NCBI GenBank assembly: GCA_933228895.1
Contig: OW121856.1
Location: 17,067,805 to 17,131,804, forward strand
DNA from: Platycnemis pennipes
Taxonomy: Eukaryota; Arthropoda; Insecta; Odonata; Platycnemididae
Direction: 5' to 3'
Length of the DNA: 64,000 bases
Shown: in pieces, positions 1 to 13,300 of the stretch
Layout of the letters: the number at the start of each line of letters is the position of its first letter
How positions within the stretch are numbered: position 1 is the first letter of the stretch
Position numbers and translations under genes: made by a program
The notes under the pieces: model-generated
Database searches by the model: none
What the model was told of the DNA's origin: nothing
What the model saw: the letters and a program-made list of their open reading frames with translations, nothing else

Positions 1-713
1 TTATTTCACCCTGAAATTTTGTATTATTTTCGTTTAACTGTTATAAAATGAAGCGATGGCCTCAATTATAAGTAATAAACATTTGTTGAAAAAAATTTTG
101 TTGGAAGAATTTCATTTTTGAGCGAACGCCTTGTGGCAGGATTTATTTATTTCACCCTGAAGTTTTGCATTATTTCGGTGAACTGTTATAAAATGAGGCG
201 ATGACGTCTATTATAGGTAAAAAAACAGCTGTATAAAAAAATGTATATGGAAGAATATCATTTTTTTAACCCACGCCTCTAATAGTCTTTATTTATATTA
301 CCCTGAAATTTTGCATTATTTCGGTGAACTGTTATAAAATGAGGCGATGGCGTCAATTATAGGTAAAAAAACAGCGGTATAAAAATAATTTGTTGGAAGA
401 ATTTCATTTTTGAGCGAACGCCTCTAAAAAGGATTTATTTTTTTATACCCTGCAATTTTGCATTATTTCGGTGAACTGTTATGAATTGAGGCGATGACGT
501 CTATTATACGTAAAAAAACAGCTGTATAAAAAAATTTAGTTGGAAGAATTTAATTTTTGAGCGAGCCCCTCAAAAAAGGATTTATTTACTTCACCCTGAA
601 AGTTTGCATTATTTCGGTTCACTGTTATAAATAAAGGCGAATGCGTCAATTATAGGTAAAAAAATATCTGTATAAAAAATTTTAGTTTGAAGAATTCCAT
701 TTTTGAGCGAAGT

Positions 714-3700
714 CCTTGTGGTAGGATTTATTTATTTCACCCTGAAATTTTGCATTATATCGGTGAACTGTTATAAAATTAGGCGATGGCATTAATGTTA
801 GGTAAAAAAAACAGATTTATAAAAAAATTTAGTTGGAAGAATATCATTTCTCAGAAAACGTCTCTAACCTAAAATAATTTATTTCACCCTGAAATTTTGC
901 ATTATTTTCGGTGAACTGTTATAAAATGAAGCGATGGCGTCAATTATAAGTAAAAAACATCTGTATAAAAAAATTTTGTTGGCAGAATTTCTTTTTGAGC
1001 GAACGCCTTTAAGTAGGATTTATTTATTTCACCCTGAAGTTTTTCATTATTTCGGTGAACTATTATAAAATGAGGCGTTGGCGTAAATTATTGGTGAAAA
1101 AAGCTGTATAAAAAAATTTAGTTGGAAGAATTTCATTTTTTAACGAACGCCTCTAAACACGATGTTTTGATTTCACCCTGAAATTTTACATTACTTCGAT
1201 GAACTGTTATATAATGAGGTGATGGCGTCAATTATTGATAAAAAAACAGCTGTATAAAAAAATTTTGTTGGAAGAATTTAATTTTTGAGCGAACCCCTAA
1301 AAAAAAGATATATAAAATGAAGCGATGGCCTCAATTTTAAGTAATAAACATCTGTTGAAAAAAATATTGTTGGAAGAATTTCATTTTTGAGCGAACGCCT
1401 TGTGGTAGGATTTATTTATTTCACCCTGAATTTTTGCATTATTTTGGTGAACTGTTATAAAATGAGGCGATGACGTCTATTATAGGTAAAAAAAACGGCT
1501 GTATAAAAAAATTTATATGGAAGAATATCATTTTTTAACCCACGCCTCTAATAGTCTTTATTTTTTTCACCCTGCAATTTTGCATTATTTCGGTGAACTG
1601 TTATAAAATGAGGCGATGGCGTGAATTATAGGTAAACGAACAGATGTATAAAAAAATTTAGTTGGAAGAATTTCATTTTTTAACGAACGCCTCTAAATAG
1701 GATTTATTTTTTTCACCCTGGAATTTTGCAGTATTTCGGTGTACTGTTATAAAATAATGCGATGGCGTCAATTATAGGTAAAAAAACAGCTGTATAAAAA
1801 AATTTAGTTGTAAGAATTTCAGTTTTTAGCGAACGCCTATAAATGGGATTTATTTATTTCAACTTGAAATTTTGCTTTATTTTGGTGGTGTTATAAAATG
1901 AGGCAATAGCGACAATTATAGGTAAAAAATCAGCTGTTTAAAAAAATTTAGTTGTAAGAATTTCATTTTTGAGCTAACGCCTCTAAACAGGATTTATTTA
2001 TTTCACCTTGAAATTTTGCATTATATTAGGTGAGTTGTTATAAAATGAGGCGAGGACGTCAATTATAGATATTATAAGGTCAAAAAACATATGTATAAAA
2101 AATTCTGTTGGAAGATATTCATTATTAAGCGACCGCGCTTAAATAGGATTTATTTATTTCACCCTGAAATTTTGTATTATTTTCGTTTAACTGTTATAAA
2201 GTGAAGCGATGGCCTCAATTATAAGTAATAAACATCTGTTGAAAAAAATTTTGTTGGAAGAATTTCATTTTTGAGCGAACGCCTTGTGGTAGGATTTATT
2301 TATTTCACCCTGAAATTTTGCATTATATCGGTGAACTGTTATAAAATTAGGCGATGGCATTAATGTTAGGTAAAAAAAACAGATTTATAAAAAAATTTAG
2401 TTGGAAGAATATCATTTCTCAGAAAACGTCTCTAACCTAAAATAATTTATTTCACCCTGAAATTTTGCATTATTTTCGGTGAACTGTTATAAAATGAAGC
2501 GATGGCGTCAATTATAAGTAAAAAACATCTGTATAAAAAAATTTTGTTGGCAGAATTTCTTTTTGAGCGAACGCCTTTAAGTAGGATTTATTTATTTCAC
2601 CCTGAAGTTTTTCATTATTTCGGTGAACTATTATAAAATGAGGCGTTGGCGTAAATTATTGGTGAAAAAAGCTGTATAAAAAAATTTAGTTGGAAGAATT
2701 TCATTTTTTAACGAACGCCTCTAAACACGATGTTTTGATTTCACCCTGAAATTTTACATTACTTCGATGAACTGTTATATAATGAGGTGATGGCGTCAAT
2801 TATTGATAAAAAAACAGCTGTATAAAAAAATTTTGTTGGAAGAATTTAATTTTTGAGCGAACCCCTAAAAAAAAGATATATAAAATGAAGCGATGGCCTC
2901 AATTTTAAGTAATAAACATCTGTTGAAAAAAATATTGTTGGAAGAATTTCATTTTTGAGCGAACGCCTTGTGGTAGGATTTATTTATTTCACCCTGAATT
3001 TTTGCATTATTTTGGTGAACTGTTATAAAATGAGGCGATGACGTCTATTATAGGTAAAAAAAACGGCTGTATAAAAAAATTTATATGGAAGAATATCATT
3101 TTTTAACCCACGCCTCTAATAGTCTTTATTTTTTTCACCCTGCAATTTTGCATTATTTCGGTGAACTGTTATAAAATGAGGCGATGGCGTGAATTATAGG
3201 TAAACGAACAGATGTATAAAAAAATTTAGTTGGAAGAATTTCATTTTTTAACGAACGCCTCTAAATAGGATTTATTTTTTTCACCCTGGAATTTTGCAGT
3301 ATTTCGGTGTACTGTTATAAAATAATGCGATGGCGTCAATTATAGGTAAAAAAACAGCTGTATAAAAAAATTTAGTTGTAAGAATTTCAGTTTTTAGCGA
3401 ACGCCTATAAATGGGATTTATTTATTTCAACTTGAAATTTTGCTTTATTTTGGTGGTGTTATAAAATGAGGCAATAGCGACAATTATAGGTAAAAAATCA
3501 GCTGTTTAAAAAAATTTAGTTGTAAGAATTTCATTTTTGAGCTAACGCCTCTAAACAGGATTTATTTATTTCACCTTGAAATTTTGCATTATATTAGGTG
3601 AGTTGTTATAAAATGAGGCGAGGACGTCAATTATAGATATTATAAGGTCAAAAAACATATGTATAAAAAATTCTGTTGGAAGATATTCATTATTAAGCGA

Positions 3701-3855
3701 CCGCGCTTAAATAGGATTTATTTATTTCACCCTGAAATTTTGTATTATTTTCGTTTAACTGTTATAAAGTGAAGCGATGGCCTCAATTATAAGTAATAAA
3801 CATCTGTTGAAAAAAATTTTGTTGGAAGAATTTCATTTTTGAGCGAACGCCTTGT
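714..3855 (+). repeat. Higher-order repeat, 1568-bp unit, two copies
   Basis: Positions 721 and 2289, and 2068 and 3636 (the variant reading GATATTATAAGG), are both 1568 bp apart, and the sequence between is nearly identical. The two copies run from about 714 to 2281 and 2282 to 3855, after which the register changes. The unit behaves as eleven monomers, one of which lacks about 38-40 bp: near 1303 and 2871 the sequence jumps from a run of A directly into GATATATAAAATGAAGCG, omitting the usual TTTCACCCTG...GGTGAACTG part. The same short monomer in both copies shows that the unit was amplified as a block. Confidence 0.9.
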
Positions 3856-5543
3856 GGTAGGATTTATTTATTTCACCCTGAATTTTTGCATTATTTTGGT
3901 GAACTGTTATAAAATGAGGCGATGGCGTGAATTATAGATAAACGAACAGATGTATAAAAAAATTTAGTTGGAAGAATTTCATTTTTTACGAACGCCTCTA
4001 AATAGGATTAATTTTTTTCGTCCTGGAATTTTGCAGTATTTCGGTGTACTGTTATAAAATAATGCGATGGCGTCAATTATAGGTAAAAAAACCGCTGTAT
4101 AAAAAATTTATATGGAAGAATATCATTTTTTAACCCACGCCTCTAATAGTCTTTATTTATTTCACCCTGAAATTTTGCATTATTTCGGTGAACTGTTATA
4201 AAATGAGGCGATGGCGTCAATTATAGGTAAACGAACAGATGTATAAAAAAATTTAGTTGGAAGAATTTCATTTTTTAACGAACGCCTCTAAATAGGATTT
4301 ATTTTTTTCACCCTGGAATTTTGCAGTATTTCGGTGTACTGTTATAAAATAATGCGATGGCGTCAATTATAGGAAAAAAACAGCTGTATAAAAAAATTTA
4401 GTTGTAAGAATTTCAGTTTTTAGCGAACGCCTATAAATGGGATTTATTTATTTCAACTTGAAATTTTGCTTTATTTTGGTGAAGTGTTATAAAATGAGGC
4501 AATAGCGACAATTATAGGTAAAAATCAGCTGTGTAAAAAAATTTATTTGTAAGAATTTCATTTTTGAGCTAACGCCTCTAAATAGGATTTAATTATTTCA
4601 CCTTGAAATTTTGCATTATTTCGATGAACTGTTATAAAATGAGGCGATGGCGTCAATTATAGGTAAAAAAAACAGCTGTATAAAAAAAATTTGTTGGAAG
4701 AATTTCATTTTTGAGGGAACCCCTCGAAAAAAGATTTATTATTTCACCCTGCAATTTTGCATTATTTCGGTGAACTGTTATATAATGAGGCGATGGCATG
4801 AATGTTAGGTAAAAAAAACAGATTTATAAAAAAATTTAGTTGGAAGAATATCATTTCTCAGAAAACGCCTCTAACCTAAAATTATTTATTTCACCCGGAA
4901 ATTTTGCATTATTTTCGGTGTACTGTTATAAAATGAAGCGATGGCGTCAATTATAAGTAAAAAACATCTGTATAAAAAAATGTTGTTGGCAGAATTTCTT
5001 TTTGAGCGAACGCCTTTAAGTAGGATTAATTTATTTCACCCTGAAGTTTTTCATTATTTCGGTGAACTATTATAAAATGAGGCATTGGCGTAAATTATTA
5101 GTGAAAAAAGCTGTATAAAAAAATTTAGTTGGAAGAATTTCATTTTTTAACGAACGCCTCTAAACATGATGTTTTGATTTCATGGCGTCAATTATAGGTA
5201 AAAAAACAGCTGTATAAAAAAATTTAGTTGTAAGAATTTCAGTTTTTAGCGAACGCCTATAAATGGGATTTATTTATTTCATCTTGAAATTTTGCTTTAT
5301 TTTGGTGAAGTGTTATAAAATGAAGCAATAGCGACAATTATAGGTAAAAAATCAGCTGTGTAAAAAAATTTAGTTGTAAGAATTTCATTTTTGAGCTAAC
5401 GCCTCTAAACAGGATTTATTTATTTCACCTTGAAATTTTGCATTATTTCGATGAACTTATATAATGAGGCGATGGCGTCAATTATAGGTAAAAAAAAAGC
5501 TGTATAAAAAAATGTAGTTGGAAGAATATCATTTCTCAGAAAA
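3856..5543 (+). repeat. Satellite, mixed monomer order, one truncated monomer
   Basis: Monomers here recombine types seen in the 1568-bp unit (for example those with AATAATGCGATGGCGTC) but not in the same order. Near 5175-5182 a monomer is shortened: TGATTTCA runs directly into TGGCGTCAATTATAGG, dropping the central segment. No gene is visible. Confidence 0.85.
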
Positions 5544-8500
5544 CGCCTAAACGCCTATAAATGGGATTTATTTATTTCAACTTGAAATTTTGCTTTATTT
5601 TGGTGAAGTGTTATAAAATGAGGCAATAGCGACAATTATTGATAAAAAACAGCTGTATAAAAAAATTTTGTTGGAAGAATTTAATTTTTGAGCGAACCCC
5701 TAAAAAAAAGATTTATTTATTTCACCCTGAAATTTTGCATTATTTCGGTGAACTGTAATAAACTGATGCGATGGTGTAAATTATGCGTAAAAAATAGCCG
5801 TATAAAAAAATTTAGTTGGAAGAATTTCATTTTTTAACGAACGCCTCTAAACACGATGTATTTATTTCACCCTGAAATTTTGCATTGTTTCGGTGAACTG
5901 TTATAAAATTAGACGATGGCGTAAATGATAGGTAAAAAAACATCGGTATAAAAAAAATTGTTGGAAGAATTCCATTTTTGAGCGAACGACTCTTAATAGG
6001 ATTTATTTATTTCTCCCTGCAATTTTGCATTATTTCGGTGAACTGTTATAGAATGAGGCGATGGCGTGAATTCAAGGAAAAAAAACATGTATAAAAAAAT
6101 ATATTTGGAATAATTTCATTTTTCAGCAAACGTCATTAAAGAGAAATTATTTATTTCAACGCGAAATTTTGCATTATTTTCGGTGAACTGTTATAAAATG
6201 AGGATATGGCGTGAATTTCAGGTAAAAAATCAGCTGTATAAAAAAATTTAGCTATAAGAATTTCATTTTTTAGCGAACATCTCTAAATAGGATTTATTTA
6301 TTTCACCTTGAAAATATGCATTTTTTTCGATGAACTGTTATAAAATGATGTGATGGCTTCAATTTAAGGAAAAAAATCAGCCATGTAAAATAATTTAGTT
6401 GGAAGAATTTCATTTATGAGCGAACGCCTCTAAGTAGTACTTATTAGTTTCACCCTGAAATTTAGCATTTTTGTCGGTGAACCGTTACACAATGAGGCGA
6501 TGGCGTCAATTCTAGGTAAAAAATCTGCTTTTAAAAAAAATTTAAATGGATGAATTTCTCTTTTGAGCTAACGCCTCTAAACAGGATTTATTTATTTCAC
6601 CTTGAAATTTTGCATTATTTCGTTGAACTTATATAAAGAGGCGATGGCGTCAATTATAGGTAAAAAAAACAGCTGTATAAAAAAATGTAGTTGGAAGAAT
6701 TTAATTTTTGAACGAACGCCTCTAAATAGGATTTATTTATTACACCCTAAAATTTTGCACAATTTCGGAGAACTGTTATAAAATGAGGCGATGGCGTCAA
6801 TTATAGGTAACAAAAACAGCGGTATAAAAAAAATTTGTTGGAAGAATTTCATTTTTGAGGGAACCCCTCGAAAAAAGATTTATTTATTTCACCCTGCAAT
6901 TTTGCATTATTTCGGTGAACTGTTATAAAATGAGGCGATGGCATGAATGTTAGGTAAAAAAAACAGATTTATAAAAAAATTTAGTTGGAAGAATATCATT
7001 TCTCAGAAAACGCCTAAACGCCTATAAATGGGATTTATTTATTTCAACTTGAAATTTTGCTTTATTTTGGTGAAGTGTTATAAAATGAGGCAATAGCGAC
7101 AATTATTGATAAAAAAACAGCTGTATAAAAAAATTTTGTTGGAAGAATTTAATTTTTGAGCCAACCCCTAAAAAAAAGATATATTTATTTCACCCTGAAA
7201 TTTTGCATTATTTCGGTGAACTGTAATAAACTGATGCGATGGTGTAAATTATGCGTAAAAAATAGCCGTATAAAAAAATTTAGGTGGAAGAATTTCATTT
7301 TTTAACGAACGCCTCTAAACACGATGTATTTATTTCACCCTGAAATTTTGCATTGTTTCGGTGAACTGTTATAAAATTAGACGATGGCGTAAATGATAGG
7401 TAAAAAAACATCGGTATAAAAAAAATTGTTGGAAGAATTCCATTTTTGAGCGAACGACTCTTAATAGGATTTATTTATTTCACCTTGAAATTTTGCATTA
7501 TTTCGTTGAACTTATATAAAGAGGCGATGGCGTCAATTATAGGTAAAAAAAACAGCTGTATAAAAAAATGTAGTTGGAAGAATTTAATTTTTGAACGAAC
7601 GCCTCTAAATAGGATTTATTTATTACACCCTAAAATTTTGCACAATTTCGGAGAACTGTTATAAAATGAGGCGATGGCGTCAATTATAGGTAACAAAAAC
7701 AGCGGTATAAAAAAAATTTGTTGGAAGAATTTCATTTTTGAGGGAACCCCTCGAAAAAAGATTTATTTATTTCACCCTGCAATTTTGCATTATTTCATTG
7801 AACTGTTACAAAATGAGGCGATGGCATGAAAATTAGGCAAAAAAAACAGATTTATAAAAAAATTTAGTTGGAAGAATATCATTTCTCAGAAAACGCCTAA
7901 ACGCCTATAAATGGGATTTATTTATTTCAACTTGAAATTTTGCTTTATTTTGGTGAAGTGTTATAAAATGAGGCAATAGCGACAATTATTGATAAAAAAA
8001 CAGCTGTATAAAAAATTTTTGTTGGAAGAATTTAATTTTTGAGCCAACCCCTAAAAAAAAGATATATTTATTTCACCCTGAAATTTTGCATTATTTCGGT
8101 GAACTGTAATAAACTGATGCGATGGTGTAAATTATGCGTAAAAAATAGCCGTATAAAAAAATTTAGGTGGAAGAATTTCATTTTTTAACGAACGCCTCTA
8201 AACACGATGTATTTATTTCACCCTGAAATTTTGCATTGTTTCGGTGAACTGTTATAAAATTAGACGATGGCGTAAATGATAGGTAAAAAAACATCGGTAT
8301 AAAAAAAATTGTTGGAAGAATTCCATTTTTGAGCGAACGACTCTTAATAGGATTTATTTATTTCTCCCTGCAATTTTGCATTATTTCGGTGAACTGTTAT
8401 AGAATGAGGCGATGGCGTGAATTCAAGGAAAAAAAACATGTATAAAAAAATATATTTGGAATAATTTCATTTTTCAGCAAACGTCATTAAAGAGAAATTA

Positions 8501-10390
8501 TTTATTTCAACGCGAAATTTTGCATTATTTTCGGTGAACTGTTATAAAATGAGGATATGGCGTCAATTTCAGGTAAAAAATCAGCTGTATAAAAAAATTT
8601 AGCTATAAGAATTTCATTTTTTAGCGAACATCTCTAAATAGGATTTATTTATTTCACCTTGAAAATATGCATTTTTTTCGATGAACTGTTATAAAATGAT
8701 GTGATGGCTTCAATTTAAGGAAAAAAATCAGCCATGTAAAATAATTTAGTTGGAAGAATTTCATTTATGAGCGAACGCCTCTAAGTAGTACTTATTAGTT
8801 TCACCCTGAAATTTAGCATTTTTGTCGGTGAACCGTTACACAATGAGGCGATGGCGTCAATTCTAGGTAAAAAATCTGCTTTTAAAAAAATTTAAATGGA
8901 TGAATTTCATTTTTGAGCTAACGCCTCTAAACAGGATTTATTTATTTCACCTTGAAATTTTGCATTATTTCGTTGAACTTATATAAAGAGGCGATGGCGT
9001 CAATTATAGGTAAAAAAAACAGCCTTATAAAAAAATGTAGTTGGAAGAATTTAATTTTTGAACGAACGCCTCTAAATAGGATTTATTTATTACACCCTAA
9101 AATTTTGCACAATTTCGGAGAACTGTTATAAAATGAGGCGATGGCGTCAATTATAGGTAACAAAAACAGCGGTATAAAAAAAATTTGTTGGAAGAATTTC
9201 ATTTTTGAGGGAACCCCTCGAAAAAAGATTTATTTATTTCACCCTGCAATTTTGCATTATTTTATTGAACTGTTACAAAATGAGGCGATGGCATGAATGT
9301 TAGGCAAAAAAAACAGATTTATAAAAAAATTTAGTTGGAAGAATATCATTTCTCAGAAAACGCCTAAACGCCTATAAATGGGATTTATTTATTTCAACTT
9401 GAAATTTTGCTTTATTTTGGTGAAGTGTTATAAAATGAGGCAATAGCGACAATTATTGATAAAAAAACAGCTGTATAAAAAAATTTTGTTGGAAGAATTT
9501 AATTTTTGAGCCAACCCCTAAAAAAAAGATATATTTATTTCACCCTGAAATTTTGCATTATTTCGGTGAACTGTAATAAACTGATGCGATGGTGTAAATT
9601 ATGCGTAAAAAATAGCCGTATAAAAAAATTTAGGTGGAAGAATTTCATTTTTTAACGAACGCCTCTAAACACGATGTATTTATTTCACCCTGAAATTTTG
9701 CATTGTTTCGGTGAACTGTTATAAAATTAGACGATGGCGTAAATGATAGGTAAAAAAACATCGGTATAAAAAAAATTGTTGGAAGAATTCCATTTTTGAG
9801 CGAACGACTCTTAATAGGATTTATTTATTTCTCCCTGCAATTTTGCATTATTTCGGTGAACTGTTATAGAATGAGGCGATGGCGTGAATTCAAGGAAAAA
9901 AAACATGTATAAAAAAATATATTTGGAATAATTTCATTTTTCAGCAAACGTCATTAAAGAGAAATTATTTATTTCAACGCGAAATTTTGCATTATTTTCG
10001 GTGAACTGTTATAAAATGAGGATATGGCGTGAATTTCAGGTAAAAAATCAGCTGTATAAAAAAATTTAGCTATAAGAATTTCATTTTTTAGCGAACATCT
10101 CTAAATAGGATTTATTTATTTCACCTTGAAAATATGCATTTTTTTCGATGAACTGTTATAAAATGATGTGATGGCTTCAATTTTAGGTAAAAAATCAGCC
10201 ATGTAAAATAATTTAGTTGGAAGAATTTCATTTATCAGCGAACGCCTCTAAGTAGTACTTATTAGTTTAACCCTGAAATTTAGCATTTTTTTCGGTGAAC
10301 TGTTACACAATGAGGCGATGGCGTCAATTCTAGGTAAAAAATCTGCTTTTTAAAAAAATTTAAATGGATGAATTTCATTTTTGCGCGAAC
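5544..10390 (+). repeat. Higher-order repeat, 1467-bp ten-monomer unit with a six-monomer copy
   Basis: A junction CGCCTAAACGCC, in which two bases of one monomer end are repeated before the next monomer, occurs at 5544, 7011, 7894 and 9361. The spacings are 1467, 883 and 1467 bp, that is 10, 6 and 10 monomers. A second marker, CGTTGAACTT, lies at 6621, 7504 and 8971 with spacings 883 and 1467. The short copy (7011-7893) lacks about 584 bp, four monomers, at a join near 7460. The fourth copy, from 9361, keeps the pattern until about 10390 and then changes type. This is a classic unequal-exchange pattern. Confidence 0.9.
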
Positions 10391-13300
10391 GCCTTTAAAC
10401 AGGATTTATTATTTTCACCCCGCAATTTTGCATTATTCCGATGAACTGTTATAAAATGAGGCAATGGCGTTAATTATAGGTAAAAAAAACAGATGTTAAA
10501 AAAAATTTAGTTCGAAGAATTACATTTTTGAGCAAATGTCTCTAAAAAGAAATTATTTATTTCACCCTGAAATTTGGCATTATATTCGGTGAGTTGATAT
10601 AAAATGAGGCGAGGACGTCAATTATAGATATTATAAGGTCAAAAAACAGATGTATAAAAAATTCTGTTGGAAGAATTTCATTTTTAAGCGACCGCGCTTA
10701 AATAGGATTTATTTATTTCACCCTGAAATTTTGTATTATTTTCGTTTAACTGTTATAAAATGAAGCGATGGCCTCAATTTTAAGTAATAAACATCTGTTG
10801 AAAAAAATATTGTTGGAAGAATTTCATTTTTGAGCGAACGCCTTGTGGTAGGATTTATTTATTTCACCCTGAATTTTTGCATTATTTTGGTGAACTGTTA
10901 TAAAATGAGGCGATGACGTCTATTATAGGTAAAAAAAACGGCTGTATAAAAAACTTTATATGGAAGAATATCATTTTTTAACCCACGCCTCTAATAGTCG
11001 TTATTTTTTTCACCCTGCAATTTTGCATTATTTCGGTGAACTGTTATAAAATGAGGCGATGGCGTGAATTATAGGTAAACGAACAGATGTATAAAAAAAT
11101 TTAGTTGGAAGAATTTCATTTTTTAACGAACGCCTCTAAATAGGATTAATTTTTTTCACCCTGGAATTTTGCAGTATTTCGGTGTACTGTTATAATATAA
11201 TGCGATGGCGTCAATTATAGGTAAAAAAACAGCTGTTTAAAAAATTTAGTTGTAAGAATTTCAGTTTTTAGCGAACGCCTATAAATGGGATTTATTTATT
11301 TCAAATTGAAATTTTGCATTTTTTCGGTGAACTGTTACAAAATGAGGAGATGGAGTATACTATAGGTAAAAAAACAGCTGTTTAAAAAAATTTAGTTCGA
11401 AGAATTTCATTTTTCAGCAAACGTCTTTAAAGAGAAATTATTTATTTCACCGCGAACTTTTGCATTATTTATCGGTGAATTGTTATAAAATGAGGCGATG
11501 GCGTCAATTTTACGTAAAAAATCAGCGGTATAAAACAATTTAGTAGGATGAATTTCATTTCTTTGCGAACATCTCATAAATAGGATTTATTGATTTCACC
11601 TTGAAAATATGCATTTTTTTCGTTGAACTGTTATAAAATGATGTGATGGATTTCAATTTTAGGTAAAAAATCAGCTGTATAAAATAATATAGTTGGAAGA
11701 ATTTCATTTATGAGCGAACGCCTCTAAGTAGTTCTTATTAATTTTACCCTGAAATTTAGCATTTTTTTCGGTGAACTGTTTTAAAATGAGGCGAGGACGT
11801 CAATTATTGGTATTATAGGTCAAGAAACAGATGTATAAAAAAATTCTGTTGGAAGAATTTCATTTTTAAGCTACCGCGCTTAAATAGGATTTATTTATTT
11901 CACCCTGAAATTTTGTATTATTTTCGTTTAACTGTTATAAAATGAAGCGATGGCCTCAATTATAAGTAATAAACATCTGTTGAAAAAAATTTTGTTGGAA
12001 GAATTTCATTTTTGAGCGAACGCCTTGTGGTAGGATTTATTTATTTCACCCTGAAGTTTTGCATTATTTCGGTGAACTGTTATAAAATGAGGCGATTACG
12101 TCTATTATAGGTAAAAAAACAGCTGTATAAAAAAATGTAGATGGAAGAATATCATTTTTTAACCCACGCCTCTAATAGTCTTTATTTATATTACCCTGAA
12201 ATTTTGCATTATTTCGGTGAACTGTTATAAAATGAGGCGATGGCGTCAATTATACGTAAAAAAACAGCTGTATAAAAAAATTTAGTTGGAAGAATTTAAT
12301 TTTTGAGCGAGCCCCTCAAAAAAGGATTTATTTACTTCACCCTGAAAGTTTGCATTATTTCGGTGCACTGTTATAAATAAAGGCGAATGCGTCAATTATA
12401 GGTAAAAAAATATCTGTATAAAAAATTTTAGTTTGAAGAATTCCATTTTTGAGCGAAGTCCTTGTGGTAGGATTTATTTATTTCACCCTAAAATTTTGCA
12501 TTATATCGGTGAACTGTTATAAAATTAGGCGACGGCGTCAATTGTAGGTAAAAAAACAGATGTATAAAAAAATTTAGTTGGAAGAATTTCATTTTTTAGC
12601 GAACGCCTGTAAATGGGATTTATTTGTTTCTACCTGAAATTTGGCATTTATTCGGTGAACTGTTACAAAATGAGGCGATGGAGTATACTTTAGGTAAAGA
12701 AACACCTATTTAAAAAAATTTAGTTGAAAGAATTTCATTTTTGAGCGAACGCCTTTAAGAAGGATTTATTTATTTCACCCTGAAGTTATGCATTATTTCG
12801 GTGCAGTGTTATAAATAAAAGCGATGGCATCAATTATAGGAAAAAAAACAGCTGTATAAAATAATTTAGTTTGAAGAATTTCATTTTTGAGCAAAAGTCT
12901 CTAAATAGGATTTATTTATTTCACCCTGAAATTTTGAATAATTACCGTGAAGTGTTATATAATGAGATGGTGGTGTCAATTATAGATTTAAAAAATTATA
13001 TAAAATAATTAAGTAGGAAGAACTTCATTTTTGAGCGAACGGCTCTAAATGGGATTTATATATTTCATCCTGAAGTTTTGTATTATATCGGTGAACTGTT
13101 ATAAAATAAGGCGATGGCGTCAATTATAGGTAAAAAAACAGCTGTATAAAAAAATTTAGTTGGAAGAATTTCATTTTTTAGCGAACGCCTGTAAATGGGA
13201 TTTATTTATTTCAACCTGAAATTTTGCATTATTTCGGTGAACTGTTACAAAATGAGGCGATGGAGTATACTATAGGTAAAAAAAAAGATGTTTAAAAAAA

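Noticed and set aside
100..120. A CENP-B-box-like motif in each monomer (TTTAGTTGGAAGAATTTC).
   Set aside because: It shares the GTTGGAA core but lacks the required CGGG half, so the match is not meaningful.
184..194. TATA-box-like words (TTATAAAATGAG and TGTATAAAAAAAT) in every monomer as promoters.
   Set aside because: Such words are expected in DNA of about 31% GC, and no transcript or downstream gene supports promoter function.
201..208. CRE-like palindromes (TGACGTCA) in some monomers.
   Set aside because: The commonest form is TGGCGTCA. The palindrome arises by a single change in a minority of monomers and has no gene context.
7446..7664. Open reading frames of 60-93 codons inside the satellite on both strands (for example 7446-7664, 13777-13980, 25762-26043, 46290-46553).
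   Set aside because: They are translations of one or two satellite monomers, repeat the same peptide words, often lack an ATG, and vary with each monomer indel. They show no sign of coding constraint.
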